DNA of 64,000 nt from Flaveria trinervia. Lineage: Eukaryota; Streptophyta; Magnoliopsida; Asterales; Asteraceae. This document shows, one piece after another, positions 12,068-25,500 of the stretch. Position 1 is the first letter of the stretch; each line of letters starts with the position of its first letter. The notes beneath the pieces were generated by a model. That model did not search any database. It had not been told where the DNA came from and saw only the letters and a list, made by a program, of their open reading frames with translations. The stretch is from the NCBI GenBank assembly GCA_025506515.1, contig CM046452.1, positions 105,510,551 to 105,574,550 on the forward strand, read 5' to 3'. The position numbers and the translations under genes are program-made.

Positions 12068-12707
12068 AGGGGTGTGTTTTTTACCCGAACCCGAATATCA
12101 AACTCGAACAAAATCAACCTGAACTCAATTAATGACTAACCCGAGCAATCCAACCCAATTATTACACTAACCCGAACCCGATTTTTATAAATGGTTTGGT
12201 CTTTGGGTTGCGTTTGTAAGATTCAGGTCAACCCGATTAACTTGGATATTCGTTTTTAAAAAATTCCACGATTTATATATATGTGTGTATTATGCTACCA
12301 TTTACAATATTTGAAAACATGATTTTTCTAAACTTTATATAATATTGTTGTGGTTCAAATTTATTATATAATTTGAGGATAGTTAATATATAATGTCATT
12401 TAATATTTAAATATGCATAATAAAATGAATGTAAATATTTAAAAACTTTCCTATCAAGATAACAAATTCCACGATTTATATATATTGTTTACACAAACAT
12501 TTGAGATATGATAATTTAAAGCTTAATGTTTAGTCTAACCTGATTATCGATTAACCCGACCCGAATAAACCTGAATATCAAAACCCAAAAACCGATTAAA
12601 TGTTGCTTATTTGGTTTGGTCTTTTGGTTAATTTTCTACACCTAAAATCTGAGGAACCCGACCCAAACAACCCGAAACCCGATTAAAAAACCCGAATGAC
12701 ACCCCTA
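12068..12707. mobile_element. Non-autonomous hAT-like element, ~640 bp
   Basis: The ends read AAGGGGTGTG...ACCCGAACCC on the left and, reverse-complemented, TTAGGGGTGTCATTCGGG on the right. The interior is rich in 'ACCCGAACCCGA' words on both flanks and AT-rich in the middle, and it has no open frame. A clear target duplication was not found. Confidence 0.55.
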
Positions 12708-12715
12708 ATTTGAAC

Positions 12716-13499
12716 CGGTTGGTTATGGGCCGAATTGATAAACCTGACTAGTAGTTGGACCAAAGTTTCAAATATAATAATATTCTTTTTTCTTTTCAAA
12801 TTATAATTAATGATTCAAATTTTATTTAATGATTCGTTTACATATCACTTTCATTTTCCGTTTGTCAAGGCTTAATATTGCATTAATTAATATTAAAATC
12901 CACCACAAAAGATAAAGTAATTAACTAAAGGCACACCAATCAAATGAAAATCTAGAATTTTTCTAATAGCCAATTAACTAATACATCCACATACATGCTT
13001 ATCATTCGCTATTAACTAAAGAACAAAAAGACCTATCAAAATTTTGCAAAATTAAAAAGTACAACTAGTCAATTTTTGCATGATGCACTTGGTACGTGAT
13101 AGCTAAAGTAGAGTCACCTAAACGTGTCTCCTATATACTAAATACACACCTTAGTAAGAAAACTAAAATTAAGATGCGACCAATTTAATATAAAAAATGC
13201 CCTCTAGTGAATAATATAGAGAGATTGTGTGACTAGTTTAGCGAAGAAAATATATGTTTAACACAGCCCTTAATGTCTCTTCTCAAATGTATCTTACTGT
13301 TAATGTAATTTCAAAATTGATCAAATCATGATACAGTTTTAAGATAATATTTAAAACTTTCAAGTCATAAAAGGAGGCTATAACCACCGTGGCCAATAGG
13401 TATTAACAATATATGTGTGATATGAAAGGGCTTACATATATTATAAAACCTAGCCACATATATGCTCATAGAGAACATGAAAAGAAATATTGTACAATA
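12716..13499. promoter_or_regulatory. Upstream region of dioxygenase B with CCAAT and TATA boxes
   Basis: No gene is seen in this spacer. Close to the next gene a GGCCAATAGG word (about 13391-13400) and a TATATTATAAAAC word (about 13436-13448) lie roughly 105 and 60 bp upstream of the ATG at 13500. This is the ordinary arrangement of a plant core promoter. Confidence 0.5.
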
Positions 13500-15398
13500 A
13501 TGGGTTCATTGCAGCAACCCAACCTTCCGGTTATCGAACTCTGCGTAAATGATTCGAACCCTGCTTCAAGTTCTTGGGTCACACAGTGCGAGGAAGTTAC
13601 GCGCGCGCTTGAAGAATACGGGTGTTTCATAGCCAAATATGATGGGGTGTCACAAGAGCTACATGATGCAATTTTCTTTGCAACACAAGAACTATTTGAT
13701 CTTCCTACTGAAGTGAAAGTTCTAAACACTTCAGACACACCATCTCATGGTTATGTTGGGCAAATACCTGTCATTCCTCTTTATGAAGGCCTAGGCATTG
13801 AAGATGCAACCACTATACATGGAGTTGAAACATTCACAAAACTCATGTGGCCCTCAGGGAAAGATAGTTTCAGGTATGCATTTCAGTGTAGATGAGTTGG
13901 TTTTTATCCCTTTATGTATGAAGGGGTTGATTTGACCATTAATCCGCTGTGTTTCGGGTCAACGCAACCCATATTGTTTCAATACAAGCTTGGTTCTGAA
14001 CCTTACCCTCCAACCCACCACTTCTAGAGTACGATTTAGCATTAAACTCCAAAATTAATATAACTGATGTAATCATTTTGACAAAAGAATTTTGTAGCAT
14101 AATATGAAAAGTATTCTCAGTCAACCCAACACAACCCAACCCAACCCGGTCATTTTCTCATTAATTTATTTTGACGTGTGACACCACACGCCCACCGCCT
14201 ACATATAGTTCTCAGTCAATTTGTACGAATTGTATGTACCTATATATATTATTAGGGACATTCGATATGTACTCACAACTAGGTCAAACTTCATAGTCCG
14301 AGCATGTACTTCTAACGTATAGAATCAAGTAAATAATTACGAAATATATATAGACTATTAGTAAAAATATCTAATATTGTAATCCTTTATGACACTTGAC
14401 ACGATAATTATTTTGTTAAAAAATCAAAACCTTGGATTCATAAAATATTGATTGTGTCGATACGAACTTGTTTTGACCTCTTATGTAACCTACACCTTAG
14501 ATTACTTACATTCAACATCTACCGTAATCAATCATAATTTGTTTGGATCACATGTAAATATGTTTCAGTGAAAGCGTGTTAATGTACACAAAGGTAGTAG
14601 CAGAACTCGATCAGATAGTGATGAGAATGGTAGCAAAAGGTTATGGGATAGAGGAACATTACAAATCGCTCGTTGGATCGACAACTTATCTTCTTAAACT
14701 CATAAAGTACCTAAGTCCTCAAGGGAGTGACCGGAAAATGGGAATCGTTCCACACACGGATAAGACATTCATGTCCATTCTTCATCAAAATGAAGTAAAG
14801 GGTTTGGAGATCAAGACAAAGGATGGGGATCAGTGGATTGAAGTTGATCCTTCACCCTCATCTTTTATAGTCATGGCAGGCGACGCTTGCATGGTATTTA
14901 TACTAATGACGTTGGGTGTTTGGGATTGCCTTTTAAAACTATTTACGTTTTTTTTAATGTTTTAATACAACTTAACAATAAACTGTTTCAAATAAATTTT
15001 TTTTGCATGTTTTATTGAATTTAACAGATCTCACTTGTAAAGTGATGATGTGACACTCGTTATGGTTTATTTTGGTTATATTTTTAAAACAACTATTAAT
15101 CTACTTGTTATGATGTAGCACGCGTTATGGTGTTTTTGTTTTCTTTTCTTAGGCGTGGACAAATGGGAAGATCGAGCCATCGTGTCACAGGGTGATGATG
15201 CAAGGGAACGAAGATAGATTTTCGCTAGGGTTATTTACATTTATCCGTGATCTCAAGATAGAGGCGCCTAAAGAACTTGTTGATGAAAACCACCCTCTAC
15301 AATTTAAGGCATTTGATCACTACAAGTATCTACATTACCATGCCTCACCTGAAGGGATGAGATCAAAGTTCCCCCTCAAATCCTACTGTGGAATTTGA
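13500..15398 (+). CDS. AOP-like 2-oxoglutarate-dependent dioxygenase, copy B
   Basis: Second member of the local Fe(II)/2-oxoglutarate dioxygenase family. Exons 13500-13873, 14569-14893 and 15153-15398 encode 314 residues. The start MGSLQQPNLPV is chosen over an upstream in-frame ATG at 13413, because that one precedes the TATA-like site at 13436. Introns fall at the same places and phases as in copy A. Iron ligands are H187-x-D189 (PHTDKT) and H245 (PSCHRV), with R255-x-S257 (RFS) for 2-oxoglutarate. The GYVGQIPVIPLYEG family motif and C-terminal SYCGI are kept. Intron 1 (13874-14568) includes a GGGTCAACGCAACCC-type repeat. The gene appears intact. Its substrate is unknown, and sequence divergence from copy A suggests an old duplication. 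Confidence 0.92.
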
Positions 15399-16317
<919 letters not shown>

Positions 16318-19300
16318 TCATACCGATAAACCACAATAAGCCTTGAGGCCATAAGTATCTTTCTTAACACCAGCCATACAGAAGTAGTCCATGAACTCTC
16401 CGTAATCAAAAGGCTTAAACAGCAAAGGATGCTCTTCATCCACCATCTCTTTCGGGGGCTTCACAATCGTCCCAACTTTTGGCAGTGAAAATAGACCAAC
16501 CGAAAGCCGAGTTTTGCTTGCGTTCATCACCACCCTATGAAACGGTGCATGCAATCTCCCATTTGACAAAACCTGCATATATCATCCACGTAGAGCATCA
16601 ATCGTATTATTATATTTAGTAACTACACTCGTTCATATTTTATCTAATGTTATTTGTGACAATATGCAAGACATGTTTACTTATTGCTTCATTTTTGCTT
16701 GTATATTATCTTTAAACTCAAACATGTTAAATAAATCGAGCTTGCTCAAAAAGACAGGAGCAAATGTGTAACGGGTCAAAACTCGATAAGTTTCATAATT
16801 AAAGTGCCTCTTGGTACTGCAATAAAACCTCTTAAACTATTTTATCTAAAATATTATATTTTATTAGTGTAAAACTAGTTTTCATGACAATAGTTTACAC
16901 TCATTATTTGGGGACAGGACCCGATATTTGAAACTACGATAAAAAAAATTTACACGAAAACCTTTTAGACGCTTAAAATTTCGAAATTTTTCTTAGACGA
17001 ATTTGGTGGACTTCACAGCAACCAAAAAAAACTTTGAAAATTAGAATTAATACAGCACTCTGCGTTGTAGCGGGGTGAGTAAAACCGTGTTAAGTAGTAC
17101 CAATGATACACCACCAAGTGACCACCGGCATAAAAAAATCGTATTAGAATAGAAATAAAAAATGAAGAAAATAGAATCAAACGAAAAGTAGACGTAAAAA
17201 TGCCGAACCACGTAAACAAAACGTAAAACACATTAAAAATAAGTAAGTCGATCTAGAACCAGCGCGTTGCGATATTGCCGTTAAACGGGAAAAATATAAG
17301 AGTATGAATGTTGATTCATACACGCGTTGTGATTGTTACTCGCAAAATTTATTCGGAAACACAAAACAGAAAATTTGTAAAGTTTGAGAAGTACGGGGAT
17401 CAAATATAAAAATAAAATAAAATATTAGGGCTAAATTGTCCAAAGTGTGAAAATAGTAGGTTAAAATTAAAAAAAGGTTATAAGTTAAAAAAAGAACAAA
17501 GATAAATACAACCTATTAAACACATAATACAATCCACTAAACATATCAAAATTGATAATTAATATTATATAAATAAATAATAAAAATCATTGATCTTTTT
17601 TGCCCCTAGTTATAAAGACGAAACTAAAAATAATATTAAATATAAGCAACCATAAAAAACACATATTAACATCACTAAAAAGAGGCTAGGGCGGTTTGTA
17701 TTAATGTTAGGGGTTTTCCTTGTTTCGTAATTTTAGAATATCAGTTGAGGCGGATTTCATCTACAACCGCTCCAAATAATAAATCTGATCAACCGCCCCA
17801 AGAGATTTTTTTAATGTTATATGTGACTACTCTTAAGTTACATTATAAACTACTAATCAAATTTTAACATAAGTTTATTTTAAAGTCTTTCCCATTAACC
17901 ACCAGGCTACAACCCAAGTGACATGCATCCTCAATTGATCATAAATTCATTAGAAACTAACAAAAAAAAACTTACATTGAAGCTTTCACCGGCCATGACC
18001 ACAAATGAATATGGTGAAACATTCACAGTAATCCATTCTCCATCTTTAGTTCGAATCTCTAATCCTTGAACTCCATTTTGATGTAAAATGGTGAGTATGC
18101 TCGTATCAGCGTGAGAATCTAACCCCATAGTCGATTCACTTGGTTCAGCGGCTCGATATTTCATCACCTTTAGATGATAAGTCGTTGCTTCCAAGTGTTC
18201 TTCCAAATATTTCTTCAAATTCAACCCTTCAAACACCATCTTCTTCACCATTCCATCCAATTCCCACAACTTCTTCGAGTATGTTTGGATATTATTTCTG
18301 CATTCAAAATATTGAAGAAACAATAATTGAATACTTAGCAGTTATCAATTAAGTTTACCTAAGTAGCGTCAAAGTTTTTGTTCTCATAAGAAACTTAACT
18401 TTCATTAATCGTTTATAATCTTATGCAACTCTTTTAAAATTTCAAAATATATTAAATTAAGTAAACTATATGAAGCATGCATGAATCCTATTACTATTAA
18501 CGGACTAAAAATTTGAATTTGACTAAACTAAAAATTATGAAACATTGTTATTAGTTAGTAAATATTTTTCATTGTTATCGTACCTCGTATATCAAGTAAA
18601 TGTTAAGAAAATAACCACTAAATAATGATTAGAATTGATGTATGTTACATTCATATCACTTTTAAAAGATGTTAACTTATTTAAAAAAATTCAAAAAATT
18701 AATGTTTGACCTAGGTTAAAATATTCTATGGGTAAACATTTTGGATAGTCTCAAGACAAATTGATGTAAGATATGAGACTTTAAATGAATAAGAAAACAA
18801 CACTTAAAAGACATGGTTAGGAAAGTCTTCGCTGCTAATTTGTTCAAATATTCGTTCATTAGGTTTATCTTAAAATTTTTGGGGCCTATCCAAGAACTGA
18901 ATTGATTGGAATATAAGTTTGTCTAACCGAAACGAATTCAACTGAATGAATCGTTTAAATCAATATTGATTGGTTTATTCGGTTCAGTTATCTGATTAAG
19001 CTAATTAAACCATTATTATTTGGTTTATTCAACTAAATTTAGTTTAGTTATATCAGAATAGACAAATTTTTCAAAGTTGTTAATCGAATGTAAAATCAAA
19101 TCCACCATTTGATATGGTTAGAAGTTAGGACTTAGGAACCAAACATAAAATTCAGTTATTTTTTAAGGTTACGGATATGGTTCATGTATTTATTTATTTT
19201 GTTGGTTTTCGGGTTTTCTTTTAGCACTAGTGACTATTTAAACAAAACATGAATGCATGCACATACGAAAACTTGGGGTTTCCTTCAGGCCACATGAGAT

Positions 19301-19643
19301 TGGTGAAGTTATCCATTTTTTCTTGAATGTAAGGTGCATCGATACCCATACTTTCGTAAAGCGGCATGAACGGGATCTGACCGATATACCCATGAAACTC
19401 GCGATCGGATGTGTTTCTTTGCTTACGTTCCAATGGGAGATCAAAAAGATGCCCAAGCTCATCAAATACAGTGTTTTGAAGGTCGGGTGAAATTTGATCA
19501 AAAGTTGCTTCAAAACAACCATATTCTTGAAGTGCTTCTAAAGCTTTAGTCTTTGCAGATTCCCACATAATATTATCTGGATCTTGCTTGTTTAGTTTTG
19601 AGAAATCAACCACTGGAAGCTGAAATGGTGCTTCTGAACCCAT
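16318..19643 (-). CDS. AOP-like 2-oxoglutarate-dependent dioxygenase, copy C
   Basis: Third local Fe(II)/2-oxoglutarate dioxygenase, on the opposite strand and convergent with copy B. Exons (minus) are 19643-19267, 18297-17976 and 16572-16318, giving 317 residues. The start MGSEAPFQLPVVDFS is the typical family N terminus; a few in-frame codons upstream begin with TTG and are not used. Ligands are H188-x-D190 (DSHADT), H245 (APFHRV) and R255-x-S257 (RLS). The metal site therefore reads HAD where copies A and B read HTD. The family motif appears as GYIGQIPFMPLYESMG and the C terminus is KAYCGLSV. Both introns are long (0.97 and 1.4 kb), and the shorter one next to exon 1 has no evident insertion. 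It appears intact; the substrate is unknown. Confidence 0.92.
16890..17500. repeat. Dispersed repeat family, copy 1 (dioxygenase C intron 2)
   Basis: This segment in the second intron is clearly related to 49290-49830. Shared words in the same order include GTTGTAGCGG/GTTACAGCGG, GTAAAACCGTGT/GTAAAACGTGT, a 'GATCTAGRAYYAG' word then CGTTG, a 'GCCGTTAAA' word, CGCGTTG, and later GGGCTAAATTG/GCCTAAATTG. The type of element is undetermined; GCGTTG words recall Helitron-like ends. Confidence 0.6.
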
Positions 19644-20421
19644 CTTGATCAATCGGTCGATTTGATCGAATCGTTTGGTGGTTGTTTATTTTGGTTTTAA
19701 AATGGTGAATAACACACTCTTTTAAAGTGATCTTATGGCCGATTTGGTTTCATAACAAGGTAAAAACAATGAGAAAAGATCCAGAATTTTACATACCAAC
19801 ATACGGGGTAATTTCATATATATCCGCCTAAATAGATTTTTTTTTGGTAAAATGTATAAAAAGATGAGATTAATTTGGCTTGAGGTTCATAGGTTAATCA
19901 GAAATGTATAATTGTATATATACACGTCATCCATTGGTTTTGTCACTCAAGGATTTAATTGATGGATTCTCGGGAAGTTTGGAATCCAATATTTGACTTT
20001 GTTAATGATGCTCGTATGGCCGCACAGGTAACAACAAACAAGATGCATACTTCTTTTTGTCGAATTATAAGTTATAACACAAACAAACATTTAAGTTTTT
20101 ATGCAAGAGTTAGGGCTATAGTTACAAAGTTTACGCTGACAGTAAGGCTACTAAATATTATATACATAGGCCCCCAATACTCATAGGCGAACAACCTCTT
20201 CAATGAATCAACACATTGATTTAAAATTTATATTTTTATTACACTGACTTAGGTTTAGGTGACTTAAATTATTTTTTTTAAAGTGAGGTGAAGCGAAATG
20301 AGGTAAAATGAGCTATTTGTCGCCTAAGTGGGTTATGAGGCGTAAGAACATATCGTATCAGGCTATCACTTAATACAAGAAGTACAATAGTTAAGTTAGC
20401 TATAAATGATCATAAAGTTGT
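19644..20421. other. Spacer upstream of dioxygenase C
   Basis: No confident gene is seen. The word GGGGTAATTTCATATATATCC at about 19805 is one end of the inverted-repeat family seen at 62894-63457. A short exon-like frame starting MDSREVWNPIFDFVNDA at 19962 ends at a plausible splice donor near 20028, but nothing downstream supports a gene. Confidence 0.4.
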
Positions 20422-20984
20422 CTAGGGTGTAAATGAGTCAAGTCAGCTTCCAAGCTACTTGAGTTTAATCGAGCTCGAGCCCAAACTCAAACCTAAACGA
20501 GTTTTTTGTTTATGTGAGTCATTTACATGTTAATATATATCTATATAAATAATAATATTACATATAAATATATGATAAAAATAATTTATAATTATATTAT
20601 AAAGTAATTTTACTGGTTTATCGTATTTAACATAAGTTTTATAGCTGGACACAAGTATGCTCACAAGAATGTTTTGTACATAAGACGTACGTAAATGACA
20701 AAATGAATATACTAATTTTTGCAAGGCTTTTAATTCGATTATATAAAAATTAATGTATGAAGAAATATAAAAGTAATAAAACTAAAATAATTATAAGAAT
20801 AATAATTTAATAATATACGAATCAAGCCCAAGCCAAGCTTGAGTTTGTAAAATTTCCGACGAGCCGAACTCGAGCTTTACAAAGAGAACTACAAACGACC
20901 CTAGCTCAAGTTTTCTAAAATCAAAACTAGCCGAGCTCGAGCCTCAGCGAGTTCGGAATTGACTTGGCTTGTTTACACCCTTAG
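20422..20984. mobile_element. Non-autonomous hAT-like element, ~560 bp
   Basis: Left end CTAGGGTGTAAATGAGTCAAG and the reverse complement of the right end, CTAAGGGTGTAAACAAGCCAAG, form an imperfect terminal inverted repeat. Subterminal regions are packed with GAGCTCGAGC-type words, and the middle is AT-rich without coding. No clear target duplication was found. Confidence 0.65.
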
Positions 20985-22522
20985 TCACATAGTGACATGT
21001 AAAATTTTGTTAGTCGTTGCATTTGTTATGGTTTTGTGTTTTGTACAATTTATATTAAAATGTATATACAAGTAAACACACAACAGTGTATGTATTCACG
21101 TCGTTATCTAAATACTCTAATAAAAAAGGTATATTAAGATGACACGGGGCAGCACCATAATCATTCTCATCAAAATTTCTCCACCTCTCTAATATTCTTT
21201 AACACCTTTTTAGATTTGATAAATTAAAAAAGAAATCTATTTATTAATATTATTTTTAAATAAATATATCTTTATAAAATAATAATTTTTTCTAAAGCAT
21301 AAAACTTTTTTTATAAATATGATTTTTTTTAAATTGGTATTTTTAAAAAGTCATTTTTTAAAACAAAAATAATCAAATTTGAGAGTTATAATACAAACAA
21401 TTTTACAAATTACATTTTTATACGATTTGTTTTAGTTTATTTAAAAAAAAAGTTTAAAAATAAAATTTTAAAATGTTGATATTAATTGTTTTATTATATA
21501 TTAAAAATATCATTTATAATTAATAATTTTTATCATATTAATATTTTATTTATTCAATTCGTGTAACACACTGGTTTACTAAAGTTATTATTATATATTG
21601 AAATTATAGAAAAGCAATATATATTTGCTAAAATTAAATTATTTGATGCAATTGATGCATTAACTTGTCCTTTTCATGTGGAGTCCACTTTCCTACCATC
21701 TAATTCTATCAAACATTGGATTTAAATTCACAATATTTTTAGGGGAAACAACTTAGTACCAGACCACTACATATGAAGTCCACCTGCCTTTAAAATCTTG
21801 CCTAATAATTTGTTTTTTCTTGCCTTTATAATATCACGATATTTATTTTATAACACTATCTTTTAATTCTCAAAGCAACCACACAAAAGATTCTTGATTT
21901 CAAATCTACACACTATTTTAAAGTTGTCAATTCAAAGGACCCAAATTAACAACACGTTTTTTTTCTTCTTTTCATCTAACAGACACCATAGATGGTCAGG
22001 GGAGCCATCTTTCTCATCTCTAGCATTCAATCTCATTCAAATTAGCGACATGTTTGTTTGTTTTTTCATCTCGTTTTTGAACCATGCAAATGTCCGTCCC
22101 TCCCATCCCTACTTATCCTCTAATTTTTTCAAAAAATGAAACAATTATTATAACTAAAAACTATTTAGAAGCCGAAGAATTCTAATTTCAAACTCTACAG
22201 GTTGACCTCAAAAGTAAAAAATGTACAAAGTGTTGATCAAACATTAATACAGACAATAGCCACAAACTCAATGAAAACGTGACCCACCACTTTGCTGTAT
22301 TCATATGATCAATCAATATGCAGGCTGATCAATACAAGTTGATCTTCAAGACATCAATACATATCTAAGAAACAGGAAAAATAAAAGAGATAAAAGGTAA
22401 AGATAAAAGAGACCTTTAGTACCAGCAAAAAGTTTCCATTTATTGTAAAAATTATATCTTTGTAGCAAATTTTGAATTCGAGTATCGGACCACAACATTT
22501 CATACAACACTAGAGATCAAAG
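20985..22522. other. Spacer downstream of the aminotransferase
   Basis: No gene is seen. The stretch 21180-21595 is a further copy of the dispersed AT-rich family, ending in TTCAATTCGTGTAACACACTGG. The open frame at 21894-22139 has no recognisable domain. Confidence 0.5.
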
Positions 22523-25500
22523 TCAAACCATTCCATCTTTGACCAGTTCTTCCAACCCTTTCTTCAACCTCTCGGATGCAAGTTGACAATCTTTCTCCAC
22601 CAAACCACCAAACGAGATCCTAACATGACCGGGGCACCCACACGGGCTTCCGGGATTAGAACCACACCATGTTTATTGGCGAGCCAACGAACCACTTCAA
22701 AGTCATCAGTAAACTTTTCGGGTAACTTGGCCCACAAGTAAATGGCTCCTTCACCACCTTTGACTGCACCCTCACCTAATGGGGATAATGCATCAACAAG
22801 AAGCTGGCGGTTCTTGACGAGATCTTTGACCTGATCCGTGACCCATTGTGAACCCACTTCCATCGAGTGAAGGGCTAGTCTTTGTGAGATTATGGATGCA
22901 CATATGGGTATGTTGTCTTGGATTTTGAGTAATTCTGAAGCAAAACCCTCAACTTCTGAAGGAAATGCTATCTGAAATCACAAAATTGTATAAAAGTTCT
23001 CACTGAAAACCATTGAAAAGATGTGTTTGATACCCACACAATGGCAATGTCAACCCCTTTACTTATCAATGGTTTGATTTAGTTTATGCTTTTAAATCAA
23101 CGCGTCAAACACATAAAATAAATAATTAGCTAAAAAGGTTACTGGTCAAACTGGTCCAAACTCGAAAGTCATTGAAAGTACATTTGTAGTGCATAAAGCC
23201 TCAAATCATTTTTGAAAGGGAGCAACTTAAGAAAGAAAACTATTGACGTTTGCAGAATTCACAAATAAGCCCCTTGACATTATTTGTGCATGACTGGGTT
23301 TTCAAAATTCACAAAAAAAGTTCTTTTTTGCATAATGAAGTCACTAAACATTAATAAAAGGGCTTCTAAGTTGAGTTTTATAGACAGGAATTAATCATTC
23401 GAAAGTAAATAAAAGAGACTTTTGCGTGAACTTAGAAAGTCTAGGGCTTTTTAAAAAATTGCCCAAAAATAATATAACTTTTGTCACCATATTTAACACG
23501 TTTACTGTTTTACAGACTGAAATGTTGAAATCTTTTAAGAATGTTTGGTGTCAACCCAGCCCATACAAATTAGTCAAATTGACATATACCGTTTTGGCTC
23601 GTTACCAAAACCCGCCTATTTCCCACTTCTAACCCAGAAGAATAACAGAATGAAGTTAGAAAATAAACAATATAATGTAACAATGAGGCAATACTTACAT
23701 ATCCAACTCGCCAACCCATCATCCCATAAGCTTTAGAGAAGGAAAAGATGTTGACAATATGATTTCCCTCGATACAAGAATGCTTCAAGCCATCATACAT
23801 AAAATACCTGTTTATTATAATGATTAAATTCCAACTATTTATGTGAAATATTTTAATGATAACATGCTGAACAATCAAAATATATCAGCTGAAAAAGAAA
23901 GAGGTGGAATGGTTTGAAAGTCAACAGAAGAAAACTCAAAAGTGTTACAACATACAACCTTAAATCATGTTTTTAACAGCAAAAAAACTGGATCATCATT
24001 TGAATGAATTAATAATTAACATTGTAATGCAAATTACTGAATCATTCCAAATGACTAGTGTTTGTGTGTGTCTGATTGTTCATATGAACCATACGATTGG
24101 ACCAACGAAGTAACTTACTCATATGTGTTATCTACAACAAGCCAACATCCAGCATTTTTGCAGATATCTGATAGTTTCTAGCAAAACAGAAACAACAGTT
24201 TAACATATCATTAGATCACTGTGGCACACTGTGTATATTTCAGTGAAAAGCATAAAAAGATGCATTGATGCACAAACTTTTTGAGCAAAAGGAAAATTAT
24301 GGTATAAAAGGGTAGGAAGGATGGGAGCTTGACACATATATTGATCCATGATTTCTTTTGGGCGTGGTTGCATCGTTCAAAAGTGTTATCAAAACTGATA
24401 CAAAGCCGCCCAACATCAGTGCATCAGTGTACCAATTATACGATGGTGAGGCAATGCAACAATGTCATGAATGTTGCATCAATACATATTCATGACGCAC
24501 AACTTTATAGCACCAAAAACGGTGCCTTCTACCGGAACCTCCACACATATATAAGTGTGTGTTTGTGTCTGCGTGTGTATATGTATGCATGTGTGTGTGT
24601 GCCTATATATATAGAGAGAGATATCACCTTCAGAAGGGGTTCTGGGATGTAAGTTCCAGATGGATTCCCAGGATTAACAATTGTAACAAGTTTTGGTGTC
24701 GGTTTGGTTTCCCGCAGAGTTTTTTCCAGCCAATCTAAAGTTTCATAAATTTGGGAATTAAAATGTTTATGCAGAATCCAATAAAATATTTCGATAAAAG
24801 AAAGGAACTTGAAAGAAATCAAATGACAAAAAAGCTTTCTTGAATCTAGATATGCAAAATAACAAAAAGAAACCACATAAATTATTTCAAATAAAGAGAA
24901 TTTGACCTCTAAGTTCCAATCGTGTTTATGTTGCATTTTTTATGGTAGTTAGCTTAAGAGACGCTATAAAATACAGTACTAGAGGTGGTAATTTTCAACC
25001 CATTTACTTATAAATAGGTCCATTCAGGTAACGTTTTAGCAAAAAAGAAAATGAGTCAAAGGGGCCGAATTTGGTCCAAAGTGCATTGTTGAGGCATACT
25101 CGCTAGTAAGTTACTAAATCGCGCTATTCAAAAAACTATATTGCTGCAATAATGTGTTTTTTTCAAATTATATCTAACACACAAATTAATTTTTGAAAAT
25201 GCTTTTATTTTTGGAATTAAAGTCTTTGGGGTCACCCATTGAAGCCCAAACTAAAACATACCCGTTTTAATCTGTTATCCAATCTGACTACCTACCCCGT
25301 TTGATACCTCTAGAATAAACTGTTCAGGCATTGTACCAAAACATCTACAGAATTTTTCAAGGATCATATAGTAACTCCTAAGAAATTCAAAAGTGCAGGA
25401 GAACAGTTAAATAAAGTTTCAACCTGCATCCGGATGAAGTGTATTTGGATCACCAGGACCTACAAGAATGTTGGTGACACCGGTCATTTGGAACGACATG

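Noticed and set aside
19962..20028. Exon-like frame MDSREVWNPIFDFVNDA ending at a GT donor
   Set aside because: It looks coding in style, but I recognise no family and see no continuing exon on the plus strand before the repeat at 20422. It may be a gene fragment.
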